Assembly: GCA_963575645.1 (NCBI GenBank)
Contig: OY754470.1
Location: forward strand, 7,076,501-7,140,500
Direction of reading: 5' to 3'
Origin: Xanthostigma xanthostigma
Lineage: Eukaryota; Arthropoda; Insecta; Raphidioptera; Raphidiidae
Length of the DNA: 64,000 nucleotides
Shown here piece by piece: positions 21,994 through 32,089 of the stretch (position 1 is the first letter of the stretch; each line of letters begins with the position of its first letter). Position numbers and translations under genes: made by a program. The notes beneath the pieces are model-generated. The model did no database searches. It saw only the letters and a program-made list of their open reading frames with translations, and was not told where the DNA came from.

Positions 21994-22329
21994 TAGGTTG
22001 AAGGTAGATTAGATTAGATTTATTTGGGGTGATAAGACACTTGATATCTCACAAACACTGCGACCAAAAGATCTTTTGTGCATCCCCTAATTGTATTATT
22101 CCCAGTCTGGTAGAATGCTTTTTATGAACCTTATTACCTTACTGGGGGCTGCTTTCCACGTGTCCTTGGGCTTTGGAAAAGGCCTGTTAAGATATAGCAG
22201 CCTTTTGGAGAGCACTGCTTCACATTCTCATAGGATGTGTTCAGCAGTTTCTTTTGCTTCTTTACATAAGCGACAGTTATCATCTTGGGCTTTAGCCATT
22301 TTTGGGAGATTAGGTTGAAGGTAAATTAG
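21994..22329 (-). pseudogene. R1/I-like LINE 3' end with target-site duplication
   Basis: On the minus strand, 22301 down to about 22085 reads DDNCRLCKEAKETAEHIL, a stop, ECEAVLSKRLLYLNRPFP and KPKDTWKAAPSKVIRFIKSI, ending LPDWE and a stop. The C-x2-C...H-x4-C zinc-finger-like motif is typical of the C-terminus of R1/I-type LINE proteins. The position of the first zinc-finger Cys pair is intact; one sense codon has become a stop. A TAATC-type tail (GATTAGATTAGATT) and a 19-bp duplication TAGGTTGAAGGTA(G/A)ATTAG at 21994-22012 and 22311-22329 (18 of 19 identical) delimit the insert, 22013-22310. It is 5'-truncated. Confidence 0.8.
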
Positions 22330-22343
22330 TGACCTAAAAAAAC

Positions 22344-22932
22344 TGGTTGTCTGTAAAGTCGGTTTACGGACGATAGTTTTACGTGATAACGTATTCCGTG
22401 ATACATAACCTAAATTTATATAATAATTATAATAATTCGAATCTATGATATTGCATCTTTCGCTTCAAATTTAGGTTAATTTTATTTATTTAAATTACTC
22501 ACCATATAATATAATTGTTTTTTTTAACTTTCTTTCTTTCGTATTTATTTTAAGTCTCAAAGATTAGTTGTCATAATATTTATAAAACAATTGTTTCACT
22601 GTTTATATAAAATTCCAAAACCTACTTACAATATTTAAGTATTTTCATACGTCAAAAAATTGATTTTTATAATGATAAAATTTGTAAGAAAACGATTTTA
22701 TCGAGAGATGAGACCTAGCTAAAACGATTTTTTGCCCCCCAAAATCCCTTTTCAGTAAATTTCATCCAAATCGTTAGGGCCGTTTTCGAGAAAAGCACGC
22801 ACAGGGTCAGGCGGAACGTTACGAACGTTAGGAACGTTACGTTAGGAACGTTACACTTTTTCGTGCATTTAGCCGGTGTTTTATCAATTTATAAGATTGG
22901 TGATTCATCAATTTATAAGACGTTATCACGTC
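22344..22932. mobile_element. TGGTTGTCTGTAAAGTCGG family, long copy (2 of 3)
   Basis: Left end and first 50 bases as at 1982. Right block GCACGCACAGGGTCAGGCGG, then GGAACGTTACGTTAGGAACG, to ACGTTATCACGTC. Between 22798 and 22857 the word AACGTTA(C/G) is repeated several times, so this stretch varies in length between copies. It lies 14 bp from the LINE target duplication. Confidence 0.8.
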
Positions 22933-23788
22933 AAAAATGGTTTAGATAATGTGTTTTAAAGTTAAACAAAGGGCATTATCATTACATTAAGACGTCATTT
23001 AAATAGATCAGCAAAAAAGGTTCGAGTAGATAATATCTAGATTAATTATTAATCAGTTACGATCTTTATCGCTTATTAACGAGTACATATCTAAATAATT
23101 TGGAATATTTGCTAGCAATAATTATTTATCTACTCGTATATATACTGTATATTTGTTTCTTACTTTGCCTTTATTGTTTTACGTAGGTAATATTTTTACG
23201 GTAAGAAATTATCTTATCCTTGCTTTGACTAGTCACTCATGCTTGCATTTTCTCAGTAACTAATCTAATTTTACTACATTTCTCGAAAGTTTTTATTGTT
23301 TTACAACTAAAATGTGGAAATTCTATTTCAGCTGCAAAAAGATAGGGTTTGTATTTGCCGATCAATAACTTTTTGCAACTGGTCAGTTCTTCGTCAAAGA
23401 TGTAAATATGTATATGATAAAATATACACAATGGCTTTCATGGGAAGATCAAAGTTCAGTAGTCGCTAATTTCTTTTTTTATATGACTAATTATTATTCT
23501 TGGGTATGATGAGACATTTTTTGACATTAGTTTGGGCAACTAATATAGACCCAAAGATTCCTCAAGAAACAAGCTTCCAAATGGTAAAAATCTTATTTGT
23601 AGTGGATTCAATCCGATTTTCATCCGAACAAAGTCAGGTCGGACAGCTAAACCTTCCGCAAGAAATTAACTATTGAGTGGTTAAAGCGGCATTCAAATCC
23701 GTTTAGTAGTTCTCGAGAATATTTTAGGAGTTCTCGAAATATCCAGAACAGACAGACACCTACCGACAATTTTGTTTATACTAGCTAT
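22933..23788. other. No gene recognised
   Basis: A 64-codon minus-strand frame at 23237-23431 shows no domain. Text around 23600-23770 (TTCAAATCCGTTTAGTAGTT, GAACAGACAGACACC) has the style of a dispersed insect repeat, but no second copy is in the window. Confidence 0.35.
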
Positions 23789-23924
23789 GTTCCAAGCAAT
23801 CAGAGAACGGACACAGAACCGTCACCGTCTTGCGTAGTAGCTCAAAAATCGATACAAGCATTTTTGTTTTAGCTACTGCGCAAGGCGGTGACGGTTCTGT
23901 GTCCGTTCTGTGACTGTTTGGAAC
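23789..23924. mobile_element. 136-bp hairpin MITE, GTTCCAAGC family
   Basis: Arms of about 60 bp: GTTCCAAGCAATCAGAGAAC, GGACACAGAACCGTCACCG, GTAGTAGCT on the left and the complement on the right, with a centre near ATCGATACAAGC. It is flanked by TA-like sequence (CTA/ATAC). The outer arm matches the hairpin at 1758-1836, which is shorter by an internal segment. Confidence 0.75.
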
Positions 23925-24567
23925 ATACATGACATTTGATAAAATTGTGATTTTTACTGTAGAAATCAAAGGCGATACTATCAGATTGTATAGCCACAGT
24001 AACTATTAGCGATCATTTATCTCATTCTTACTTACTGCTTTAGTGCTTTATATAATATCGTCTCTGTCTTACACACAGAATGTTCTATGGACTGTTTTGA
24101 TTTGATACAATCTGTATACACCATGTAAAGAATATTATCAATAAGCGTTTCGAAAACTGGTTCATAATTAGAAGAAAAATGTATATCAATTGTGTTTACG
24201 GAGTAGAGTTGAGGTTAAGTCCTTTAGTCATTAGTGTTTACCGATCAGTTAGTTTCTGCAACCGGCCATTAATCCGGCGAAGATAAATGTACTGTGTGAC
24301 ACTAACATTAGTTTTTGCCAAGATTGTATGACTATGCGATGGCCTATCACATTCGCGATGCCTTAAATATTTTTACATTCTTAAAATTAGACGTGTACTG
24401 GCAAAAAGAACAACGGTGCAAGAGACATTTCAGTTCTAAAATTAAGCATATACGTTTTTAAATATAATTCTTACTATCATGTATAAATATAGAAAACTTT
24501 TCGTTTCTTTCGCAAGTTCATTTAACACCTGACATGTGACGATGGTGTTATATATCTTTATCAATAA

Positions 24568-25599
24568 CTAGCGGTCCCGTCCGGTTTCACCCGGGTGTAA
24601 AAGAACGAATGGGGAAGGGAGGAACGTGAGTACACACATTCATCTTAGTTTACCGATATGAATGTTGTGTCCTTTCATGATGATCGGAGTTACCGTTCAA
24701 AAGTTTTTGTCGATAAAAAGCAATATTTAAACTTTTATTAACTAATCATTTTTTTAAATTAATTAAATAAAATTAAAATCAATTTAAATGTAAGCCTTAG
24801 AATAAAGCAATGTAAAAAAAAAATAAAAATATATTCGCCCAACGTGGGGCTCGACCCACGACCCTGATATTGACAGTCGCATGTAGGGCTTCACACGAGA
24901 GCGAGATTTTTCTCGTCTCGTCTCGTTCTCGTCTCGGAAAAGCGAGACGAGACGAGACGATACGTTTTGGTAAATATTTTGGACGATACCGAGACCACAT
25001 ACAGTGCAACCCGAGAGTCTCGTTTATGGTCTCGTTAAATTTTTTTTATAAAGTTTTTATTGGAAAAATTAGAAAAGGTCGAAATAAAAAACAATATATT
25101 TTACAAAATATAAAATCTGGTGACCATCTGTGACATATTTTATAGTAAATTTAAAAAAAACTCAACAGAGTATGATTTAAAATTAAGCGAGACGAGACGA
25201 GACATCTGGTAACGAGACGAGACCGAGACTTGAACGAGACTGAATTTTCTAGGGATTGACGAGACCGAGACGAGATTTTTGATAGTCTCGTCTACTCTCG
25301 TCTCGTGTGAAGCCCTAGTCGCATGCTCTACCGATTGATCCACCTGAGGTTGTGTTCTCTCATATATCTAGTTAGTGCATTTCACATGAATAGAAGCTTA
25401 TTTTTGAGTTACATTTTGCAACATTTTTCATTAAAGCTCCGCTCCTATTAGTCGTAGCGTGATATTATATAGCCCATAACCTTCCTCGATAAATGGGCTA
25501 TCCAACAAAAAAATGTTTTTTCAATTTGAACCAGTAGTTCCTGAGATTAGCGCGTTTAAACAAACAAACAAACTCTTCAGCTTTATTTATTAGTATAGA
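24568..25599 (-). mobile_element. Helitron family 1, interrupted by a MITE
   Basis: Minus-strand start TCTATACTAAT at 25599 and end CGGGACGGACCGCTAG-type terminus at 24568, flanked by A and T in the expected order. The tRNA-like cassette (about 24836-24883 plus 25318-25355) is split by a 434-bp element at 24884-25317 with an 8-bp duplication. Without that insert the Helitron is about 590 bp, like its relatives. Confidence 0.9.
24884..25317. mobile_element. hAT-type MITE with TAGGGCTTCACACGAG ends
   Basis: The ends TAGGGCTTCACACGAGAGCG and, reversed, TAGGGCTTCACACGAGACGA are inverted repeats. The insert is flanked by a perfect 8-bp duplication GTCGCATG (24876-24883, 25318-25325), the size made by hAT transposases. 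The interior is rich in GAGAC/GTCTC words. Open frames of 67-87 codons across it are by-products of the biased repeat. The uninterrupted target sequence is seen in the Helitron at 38598-39222. Confidence 0.9.
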
Positions 25600-25920
25600 T
25601 TAGTTCAAAAACTAAAACCCGACTACTGAAAAGTATGAAACAAGAAAATATTCTCATCTGAGGATAGCCGTGGTCATATGCCACCTACCCTAACAAAACA
25701 CTACATTTTAACATGTTTGATTTTTGTTAATTTTCTAAAGAGTTGCTGAAATGTGTATGGATTCAACTTTGAGATATACTCTATGGAATAAAAACAGAAT
25801 CATCGAAATCGGTTCACAATCGGCGAATTTTCGACGCATACACATAAAAAAAATACAATCAAATTGACATAAGACAGGAAAATATCGTGTACGGAACCCT
25901 CGAAGGTGATGCTTGTTCGA
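25600..25920 (-). repeat. Dispersed repeat 'CCGTCGATATCTTCGCCG', degraded minus-strand copy
   Basis: TGTTAATTTTCTAAAGAGTTGCTGAA, ATACTCTATGGAATAAAAACAGAATCATCG and AATCGGTTCACAATCGGCGAA align with 55390-55500 and, reversed, with 60280-60380. Only part of the family is present. Confidence 0.6.
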
Positions 25921-26419
25921 TTTTATTTATTTTTGTTTTCTAGTTGACATTTTTTGGTGTCGTGATATCCCATATCCCGATTTTAACATTAGGAACTGCT
26001 CTTAAAGTTTTGATTGGAAATAGCTTTAGAGACTACCGATGCTCTAATATATATTTTTTTTCTTTTTAGTAGAAAATCTTCTAAGTTGACAACACTGAAA
26101 TAGTGTTGAACGTCTTTACAAGTTCTCACATTGTAAAATATTAGTGCAACTCTTTAACTCAGGTATAATTTATGACCTACTGTAGTATTTAGTTTTACAG
26201 GTAAACCTGTCACAAAATAAAAGAAGCTGATATTCTTCTTGAATGCATATTTACAGTATTATCTTTTAAAACATAATTACTTTGGTGAGGCACCCGAATG
26301 TAGGTTTAATGTTAAAATAACTGCCGCTTTGTGGCATGGCTACTGGTTTTTTGGCGCGAATATTAGCTGTGTCGTGTATATGTTACAGACCAAGTTTAAA
26401 GTTGGCTGTATATAAAGAA
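25921..26419. other. No gene or repeat recognised
   Basis: AT-rich, no structure noticed. Confidence 0.4.
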
Positions 26420-27490
26420 CTAATAATAATGCGTTTAAGGAGGTTGATCCGTTACAGTCCCAATAAAAAATAAGTCGAATTCTAAATGGGAACTTTTCCA
26501 TAATAAATTTTTAAAAAAGGTTATAAAGTCGATGATACCAATAAATTATTGTCATAAAGGCATAAATAAATATTTTTTTTTAATATTAATTATTTCAGTA
26601 TTTTATTTAATGGACTAATTTTTGAATTTTTTGTACAAAGTTAAGTTAGCAAAAATAAATTTATGTAAATATCTGTATTTTACATATTTTTTGCAGTAAG
26701 TAATTAAAAAAAGAAATTAGAAGTAATAAAAATTAAAATTAAATCATTAATGAGTTGAAAATACAGTTAAATTGTTAAAATTGTCAAGAATAAAAGTCCA
26801 TAATCGAAAAGTGCTAAGGTTTAATAATTTTTTTTATTGATAAAAGTCTCCTAATTAAATAGGAAAAAATATTAAAATATGCGTAAGACATCGATGCTTT
26901 ACATAGTTAGTTTTCGGAACTGCTGACATTATTTGGTTATTTGCAAAAAATTAAAATGTACCGTTTGCATGAGAGGCTGACATATTTTCCATAAGACTAC
27001 ATGTAAAAGTTTTTTTTAATTTTTAACTTTATAAATCTAATGATTTTGTATTTTTTACAGAAAATTTTGTCATAAAAAAATCTATTAAAAAAACTTTATT
27101 TCAGATTTTTTTCCATTATCTTCGTAAAACGGCTCAACCTCCTTAACGTCCGTTTCTCGACTTTATGTCATAACAGACGCTATTCGCACCATTACTATTT
27201 TTTTTCTACCACACTTCCCGTTATTTTCTATAATTTTTAAACTTCAACTTATTTAATAGAAATGAGCGAATGAAGGAATTTTTAGGAAATTAGGAGCCAT
27301 CTCGATTTTTATCTGGAATTGTTGAGGGAAACAATGGAAAACCTCAACAAGATGGCCGGTACAGGAATTACCGTTTCTCGGTGAGAAGCAGTGGGAAAAC
27401 TCCCAGCCACATCTGCCCCCTGCCGGGATTCGAACCCGGTACCTCCCGAATGCGAGTCTAGTGCTCTCACCGCTACGCCACCCCGCTCGG
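26420..27490 (-). mobile_element. Full-length tRNA-headed SINE, split by a TTAA element
   Basis: On the minus strand, from 27490: CCGAGCGGGGTGGCGTAGCG, TGAGAGCACTAGACTCGCAT, then ACCGGGTTCGAATCCCGG (B box). The body follows (GGGAGTTTTCCCACTGC, CGGCCATCTTGTTGAGG, AATTCCAGATAAAAATCGAG) and the 3' end is GGACGTTAAACGCATTATTA. The A and B boxes are those of an RNA polymerase III promoter. Excluding the insert at 26439-27142 the SINE is about 365 bp. Truncated copies are at 6697 and 11510; a degraded head is at 35438. Confidence 0.8.
26439..27142. mobile_element. 704-bp TTAA-flanked non-autonomous element
   Basis: TTAA lies at 26435-26438 and 27143-27146. The ends GGAGGTTGATCCGTTAC and, reversed, GGAGGTTGAGCCGTTTTAC are inverted repeats. 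Joining across the insert restores TAATAATGCGTTTAACGTCC, exactly as in the SINE at 11510. TTAA duplication is the piggyBac hallmark, although the usual CCC start is absent. No open frame of size is present. Confidence 0.85.
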
Positions 27491-27827
27491 TTAGATACGT
27501 ATGTAAATTAGTATACTAACTTCTATTAAAAAATCTTTAAAACAATATAGATAGTGTTTCTTCTTTTAATTCAGTCGAAACTATATTCTCTGTTAGTGCT
27601 TTGCTGTGTGTTTGTATGCTTCGGTTGTGCTAACAATACAATTAACGGTTTAGCGTAATTTGATCGTTGTAACCGAATATATATAGCAACGTGAAGAATA
27701 TTGTGATAGGTCATTTTTATTTCTTTATAATGTTTTGTACTTATATTAATCTTTTCGCAACATTTCCGTCAAATATAATAAATAATATTCTTGTATTATT
27801 ATTCAGGTGTAGATAGCTACTTAAATT
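27491..27827. other. No gene or repeat recognised
   Basis: Unique-looking AT-rich DNA. A 17-base string GATACGTATGTAAATTA at 27493 also occurs near 14607; this could be chance. Confidence 0.35.
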
Positions 27828-28330
27828 CAAATCTTTGATTATGGCCTGAATAGAATTCTTCAAATAAATAAAATTATCGACCAATTTTTATCAGACTATA
27901 TATTAACAAAAATAATGAAATTATAAATCAATATTTCACTAGATGACGTTTCGATCTGGATTTGGATCTTCTTCAGAAATAATCTAAAAACTCCATTCTA
28001 TTAGAAAATAAGTAGATATACTAATTAATTTTTACATTTTGTAGATAATTTCTGAAGAAGATCCAAATCCGGATCGAAACGTCATTCTAGTGAAATATTG
28101 ATTTATAATTTTATTATTTTCTAATATAGAATAGAGTTTAAATCACACTTCATTCTATTAGAAAATAGGTAGATCTACTAATTAATTTTTATATTTTTTA
28201 GATTATTTCTGAAGAAGATCCAAATCCGGATAGAAACGTCATCTAGTGAAATATTGATTTATAATTTTATTATTTTTGTTAATATATTATGTAGTCTGAT
28301 AAAAATTAATTATTTTATTTATTTGAAGGA
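27828..28330. mobile_element. Foldback element with tandem hammerhead-like modules
   Basis: Ends CAAATAAATAAAATTATCGA and the inverse near 28300 belong to the family of the palindrome at 5795. The right half is a direct duplication of period 157 bp (CATTCTATTAGAAAATA to TTATAATTTTATTATTTT, twice). Modules lie at 27944-27976 (minus), 28052-28084 and 28209-28241 (plus). Flanking AAATCTTTGATTA, CTGAATAGAATTCTTC on the left is the inverse of the flank beside the copies at 5890 and 59985. Confidence 0.8.
28052..28084 (+). ncRNA. Hammerhead-like module, consensus core
   Basis: CTGAAGA fits the hammerhead core CUGANGA exactly. One extra A precedes stem II GATCC/GGATC (loop AAATCC is short), followed by GAAA, C, GTC. 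Stem I is poor: only the first base on each side pairs. A copy 157 bp downstream (28209-28241) has GGATAGAAAC, losing the closing pair of stem II. The minus-strand copy is at 27944-27976. Cleavage is unproven. Confidence 0.35.
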
Positions 28331-29269
28331 TACCTACTTTAACTTTGGTATTTACTTTTTCATAAGGTTCCTTACTATTTCCACATTTAGGATTTCTTAA
28401 ATTAAGAAACCTATTTAAGTCGGGTACCGATTGGTTTAAAGTTTTCAATGATACTGGCACAGAGACAAAAATTTATGAAAGCACGTTCTAATATCAGAAA
28501 AATACCCGAAATATCTGCATGAAAACGAATTTATAGACAAATTTCGCCAGAATTTTATGTTATATAACTCTCTAATTTTGCAATGTTTTAATCTAAATAA
28601 TTTTAATTAAAAATAGTAGATATGAAAATATGGATTATAGCAGAACCTCGATAATTCAAATCTCGGAAACGTAAAAACCTTTATAAATTAAAAGCTATTT
28701 GTTCCATTTCCCTTGAGCCCTCAAACCTCCTTTATTTAAAATACGAAACCTCTACATAAGTTACACGAATAAATAAAAAGATGAAAATTTCTCGAAAGTT
28801 CTCAGTAAAAAATATATCTATTAAAATTTTAACGTGGTGCTATATGCCCGTTCATAGTTATTCACTGCAACCTGGCAGGTTAGTTTTTTTTTTAATGAAA
28901 CGTGTGCTTTATTGTGCGATAATGGAGCTTGTATATATTTAAAATTATAAAGTGACGTATTTCAGTCACGTGACTACCAATATTACGTATCACATAATAA
29001 TGCTTATATTATAGTAGATAATGACATGTCCTTCACTAGTGTAGTGTTACGTTTATTAAGTGATTTATTTAAATCCTCTTACCCGTGCACTAAGTATAAA
29101 AGTTAAACCAAATGTTGCGACACGATGCAGCCATTATGGCGCTCGGTTGACTATTTTTGGGTAGAGACAACATTTTATAAAAAAAGTAGGTGTGAATTTT
29201 ATATTAAAACTGAGTTTTAACATTTGGTAGAGGTCATAGTTTTTATTGTTAAATGTTATGGTATATACA
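28331..29269. other. Mostly unrecognised; pogo-like end fragment near 28639
   Basis: CAGAACCTCGATAATTCAAA at about 28639, followed by 'CCTTTATAAATT' and 'CGAAACCTCTACATAAGTTA', is styled like the left end of pogo-type MITEs. No matching right end was found. The rest shows no repeat or gene. Confidence 0.35.
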
Positions 29270-29830
29270 CAGATCGTTCACAATTTTGTCTCTTATGCCC
29301 ATATTCACCGAACACTATTAAATATAGAAGAACAAATTTATTCGTTTCAATAAAATTTACTTTCAGTCCACCAAGCAAATTATCAGGTAAAATAGTTAAT
29401 TGAAGAATAAACACTGCATTATACTCCTTGCTCTTTTTGTTGAATATTTTGACGTTCATCCAAAAATACGACCGATGGCGTTAGTGTGAACGTCTAAAAA
29501 AAGTTTCATTAAAATAATAATTAATTACAAGATTAAAGAATGAAACCTCGTGGCATAGGATCAATGAAATTTGAAAATACTGAATGTTTTTTTATTGCAT
29601 TTTATTGTCTGTCATTTCAGAAATTCAGTATTTGCAAAGTTCATTGATCCTATGCCACCAGGTTTCATCCTTTAATCTTCTAATATTTAAACAGGATCAT
29701 CATCACTCTAAATTATTAGAGTTGTTTTTCACTAAAATAATAATGTTTTATCCTAACCTAATTGTACACAAAACTTCCACTAACTAATGTTTTACAACTA
29801 TACACTTCACAAAAGTAAACAACACATAAA
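29270..29830 (+). repeat. Dispersed repeat 'CCCATATTCACCGAACA', copy 1, with a 206-bp insert
   Basis: TTATGCCCATATTCACCGAA, CACCAAGCAAA, ACTCCTTGCTCTTTTTGTTG and CCGATGGCGTTAGTGT, then AACTTCC(A/G)CTAACT and CACTTCACAAAAG. Related copies lie at 39710-40065 (uninterrupted), 52440-52620 (minus) and 58657-58845. In this copy 29521-29726 is extra, flanked by TTTCA(T/C)TAAAATAATAA twice. No protein was recognised. Confidence 0.75.
29521..29726. mobile_element. Hairpin insert with 17-bp flanking duplication
   Basis: Direct repeats at 29504-29520 and 29727-29743 match 16 of 17. Inside, arms 29528-29586 and 29620-29683 share AAGATTAAAG, ATGAAACCT, GTGGCATAGGATCAATGAA and AATACTGAAT in inverse. The copy at 39960 lacks it. 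A 17-bp duplication is long for a cut-and-paste element, so the mechanism is unclear. Confidence 0.6.
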
Positions 29831-30713
29831 TAAATTCACCAGAGCAAACTGCAGATAAAATACTCCACGCTTATAGGTTAGGTATTATGATCTATGTGGC
29901 GTTCATTATTATTTTATCAGGCGAATGAATATTTATATACCCGATAATTTGGACAGAATACATTTATACCTAGAGAAAACATAATTGTGTTTGAAGTATC
30001 GCTATTTATTCGGTGGAATGAAACAAATGAACCGAATAAATAAATACTTACGTTCGGTAATTAATCTTGATGCGGGTGAACTGTATTTGTTTTGAGGCGC
30101 TAGGAATTATTGTCATTGATGCCCCCTTACTTCATCGACCAGTAGTGACCAGGCAGCGAGTATTTAAATTTCGAGTTCCTTGTTTTGAAAGTAATTCTCA
30201 TTTTCGTTTTAAAAAAGTAGGTATATTGGTCAAAAATAAAACTTACCGTTTTGCTGAAAATCGCGAAAAACTCATTTTGATTGACCTTTGACCTTGAATA
30301 AATTTTTTTCCATACAGGGGAAAGATGGGGAACTTTCAAATTATATTTTTAATCATATTTTAAACAATCTTACTGATTTTCAGCTTGGTGGGAATTTATG
30401 TAGCTTCGAATGTCTAAATTGACCGGATTAGAAGGCATTGTTGAGTAGTCTTTCTATACTCCTCCACTGTTCATCGTGGGCATTAAATATAATACTTCTG
30501 TTCGATATTATTGATCTTACGGTTCAAACATTTATAAATGCTTTAGATTTTCCTAAAGAGAATAATAAATACTATCAAATTCGTATTCATTCTTAGAAAC
30601 TTGTACTAAATACACACTATTTCTAATATTAACATTTTTCTTTTTTGCTTTCAGGTAAGCAAATTTCATCATGGTTATCCAAGTGTGTAGGCTTTCACGG
30701 CCGGTGTTGATCC
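29831..30713. other. No gene recognised
   Basis: Frames of 70-74 codons on both strands at 30067-30339 overlap and lack domains. GCTTTCAGGTAAGCA near 30650 looks like acceptor and donor motifs fused, but no coding exon is attached. Confidence 0.35.
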
Positions 30714-30863
30714 AAATCTTCTTGGTTTCCGGGATGTATGCCGTGGTCCATTGGTATTTCTACCAGGCGTTTCGTCTACAACTGCGGTAGACATTATCAA
30801 AGGCGATGTGTGGTAGAAATACCAATGGACCACGGCTTACAAGTCCGGAAACCAAGAAGATTT
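30714..30863. mobile_element. Foldback element, 52-bp arms, hammerhead-like centre
   Basis: Arms AAATCTTCTTGGTTTCCGG... ATTGGTATTTCTACCA (30714-30765) and the complement (30811-30863). The centre, on the minus strand, carries TTGATAA, T, stem GTCTAC/GTAGAC, GAAA, C and GCC in place of GTC. A related piece with GTC intact is at 38041-38150. GTGTAGGCTTTCACGGCCGG lies just upstream. Confidence 0.75.
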
Positions 30864-30867
30864 GGCT

Positions 30868-32089
30868 CATCATGGTTGTTTTAAGATTTCGTCTAGTCGG
30901 TAAGTGATTTCTAAGTTCACACTTTTTTAAATTGCGTCTTTGAAATTTAAATATATACGCAAAATTATGTATTTATCACTGTTTTGACGTTTGGTATTCC
31001 GGCACAATTTAGAACAGTGGCTGCCAAGTTAAATTAATTGATGTACGAACGGTCAAGGAAAATAAAAAAGAATTGTATATTAATAACGCTCTAGCCACAA
31101 GAACAGCCAAGAATTCTTTTAGCTGTGATGTTTTATTTTTGTTATGTAGCCAATTAATAGAGGGCGTTATGATCAATGATTGAAAGTTTCCGTTCAAATC
31201 AAATGTATACAGAATGATCAAAAATATGAGTTGAAATTCGGATATTTATTGGGAAAAGAGAAACCGTACCTTTTAATGTTATATACTAGGAGATGAGATC
31301 CCGAAAGGTCACAGTTGGGGTTAAATGCTAACAATTAGTTGATAATTGACCCGCTGGCCATCAGTTTCTGACCACTGCGGCATTGAATAACCTTTAACCT
31401 TATTATGTGCTCAAAAGTTGATGTAGGAAATTTTCTACGTCGTTATTTGTGATTTAATTTTTAGATAACATTATTTATAAGAAATTATATACTACTTACA
31501 TCTATTCAAATTATTTAACTTTTTATTAGATATCATTTTGTTGTTTCGTTTGTTAAATACCTCACTTGATAACAGAACTATCGTCAAAATGTAACGTATA
31601 CAGTTGTATGAAAATTTGGAATTGTTTTTGAATCCACCTCAGGAGCATAACAGTGGGTGCGAATTTATTCAACACAATTTCAGGTTTGGATTGCATATTT
31701 TCTCGTTCTTTCAAAAAAGATAAGATTTTAGTGATTGCTTATTTTTATCTAATAAAATCTCCTCCGATAAACCTTGATAAAAAATGAGGGGAAATATCAG
31801 GCGACTGAAACTGAATTTATGAGATTATTGTTTTTTTTAGACAGCAACAGTAAAGCGAAATTTTATCGCCATAGTTTGGATAGTAAGATCTCGTAACTCA
31901 GTTTTTAGTATATGCTCAATGTAATTACGTTGTATTGCATACTTCGCTTTCCATGAAAACTACTGTCTAGAGGTTGGTATCTTGTTTTATGTTATCATTT
32001 TAATGCCTCTGAAATAATTATTGAATAAGTATAGAACAAATCATCCCACTTCGAGCAGCCTTGAGTGTTGAAAGAATGAAAGCGTATTG
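30868..32089. other. No gene or repeat recognised
   Basis: A 70-codon minus-strand frame (31009-31221) has no domain. No structure noticed. Confidence 0.4.

Noticed and set aside
24797..25343. Three overlapping Arg/Ser/Glu-rich frames
   Set aside because: They arise from GAGAC-rich sequence within the hAT-type MITE and change at its boundaries.
27410..27490. Functional tRNA gene on the minus strand
   Set aside because: A and B boxes are present but are followed directly by a SINE body and tail; truncated copies lie elsewhere.
30640..30665. Splice acceptor/donor at TTTCAGGTAAGC
   Set aside because: No coding sequence separates the two signals. It may be part of a dispersed repeat, since CAGGTAAGTGTG also occurs near 38190.
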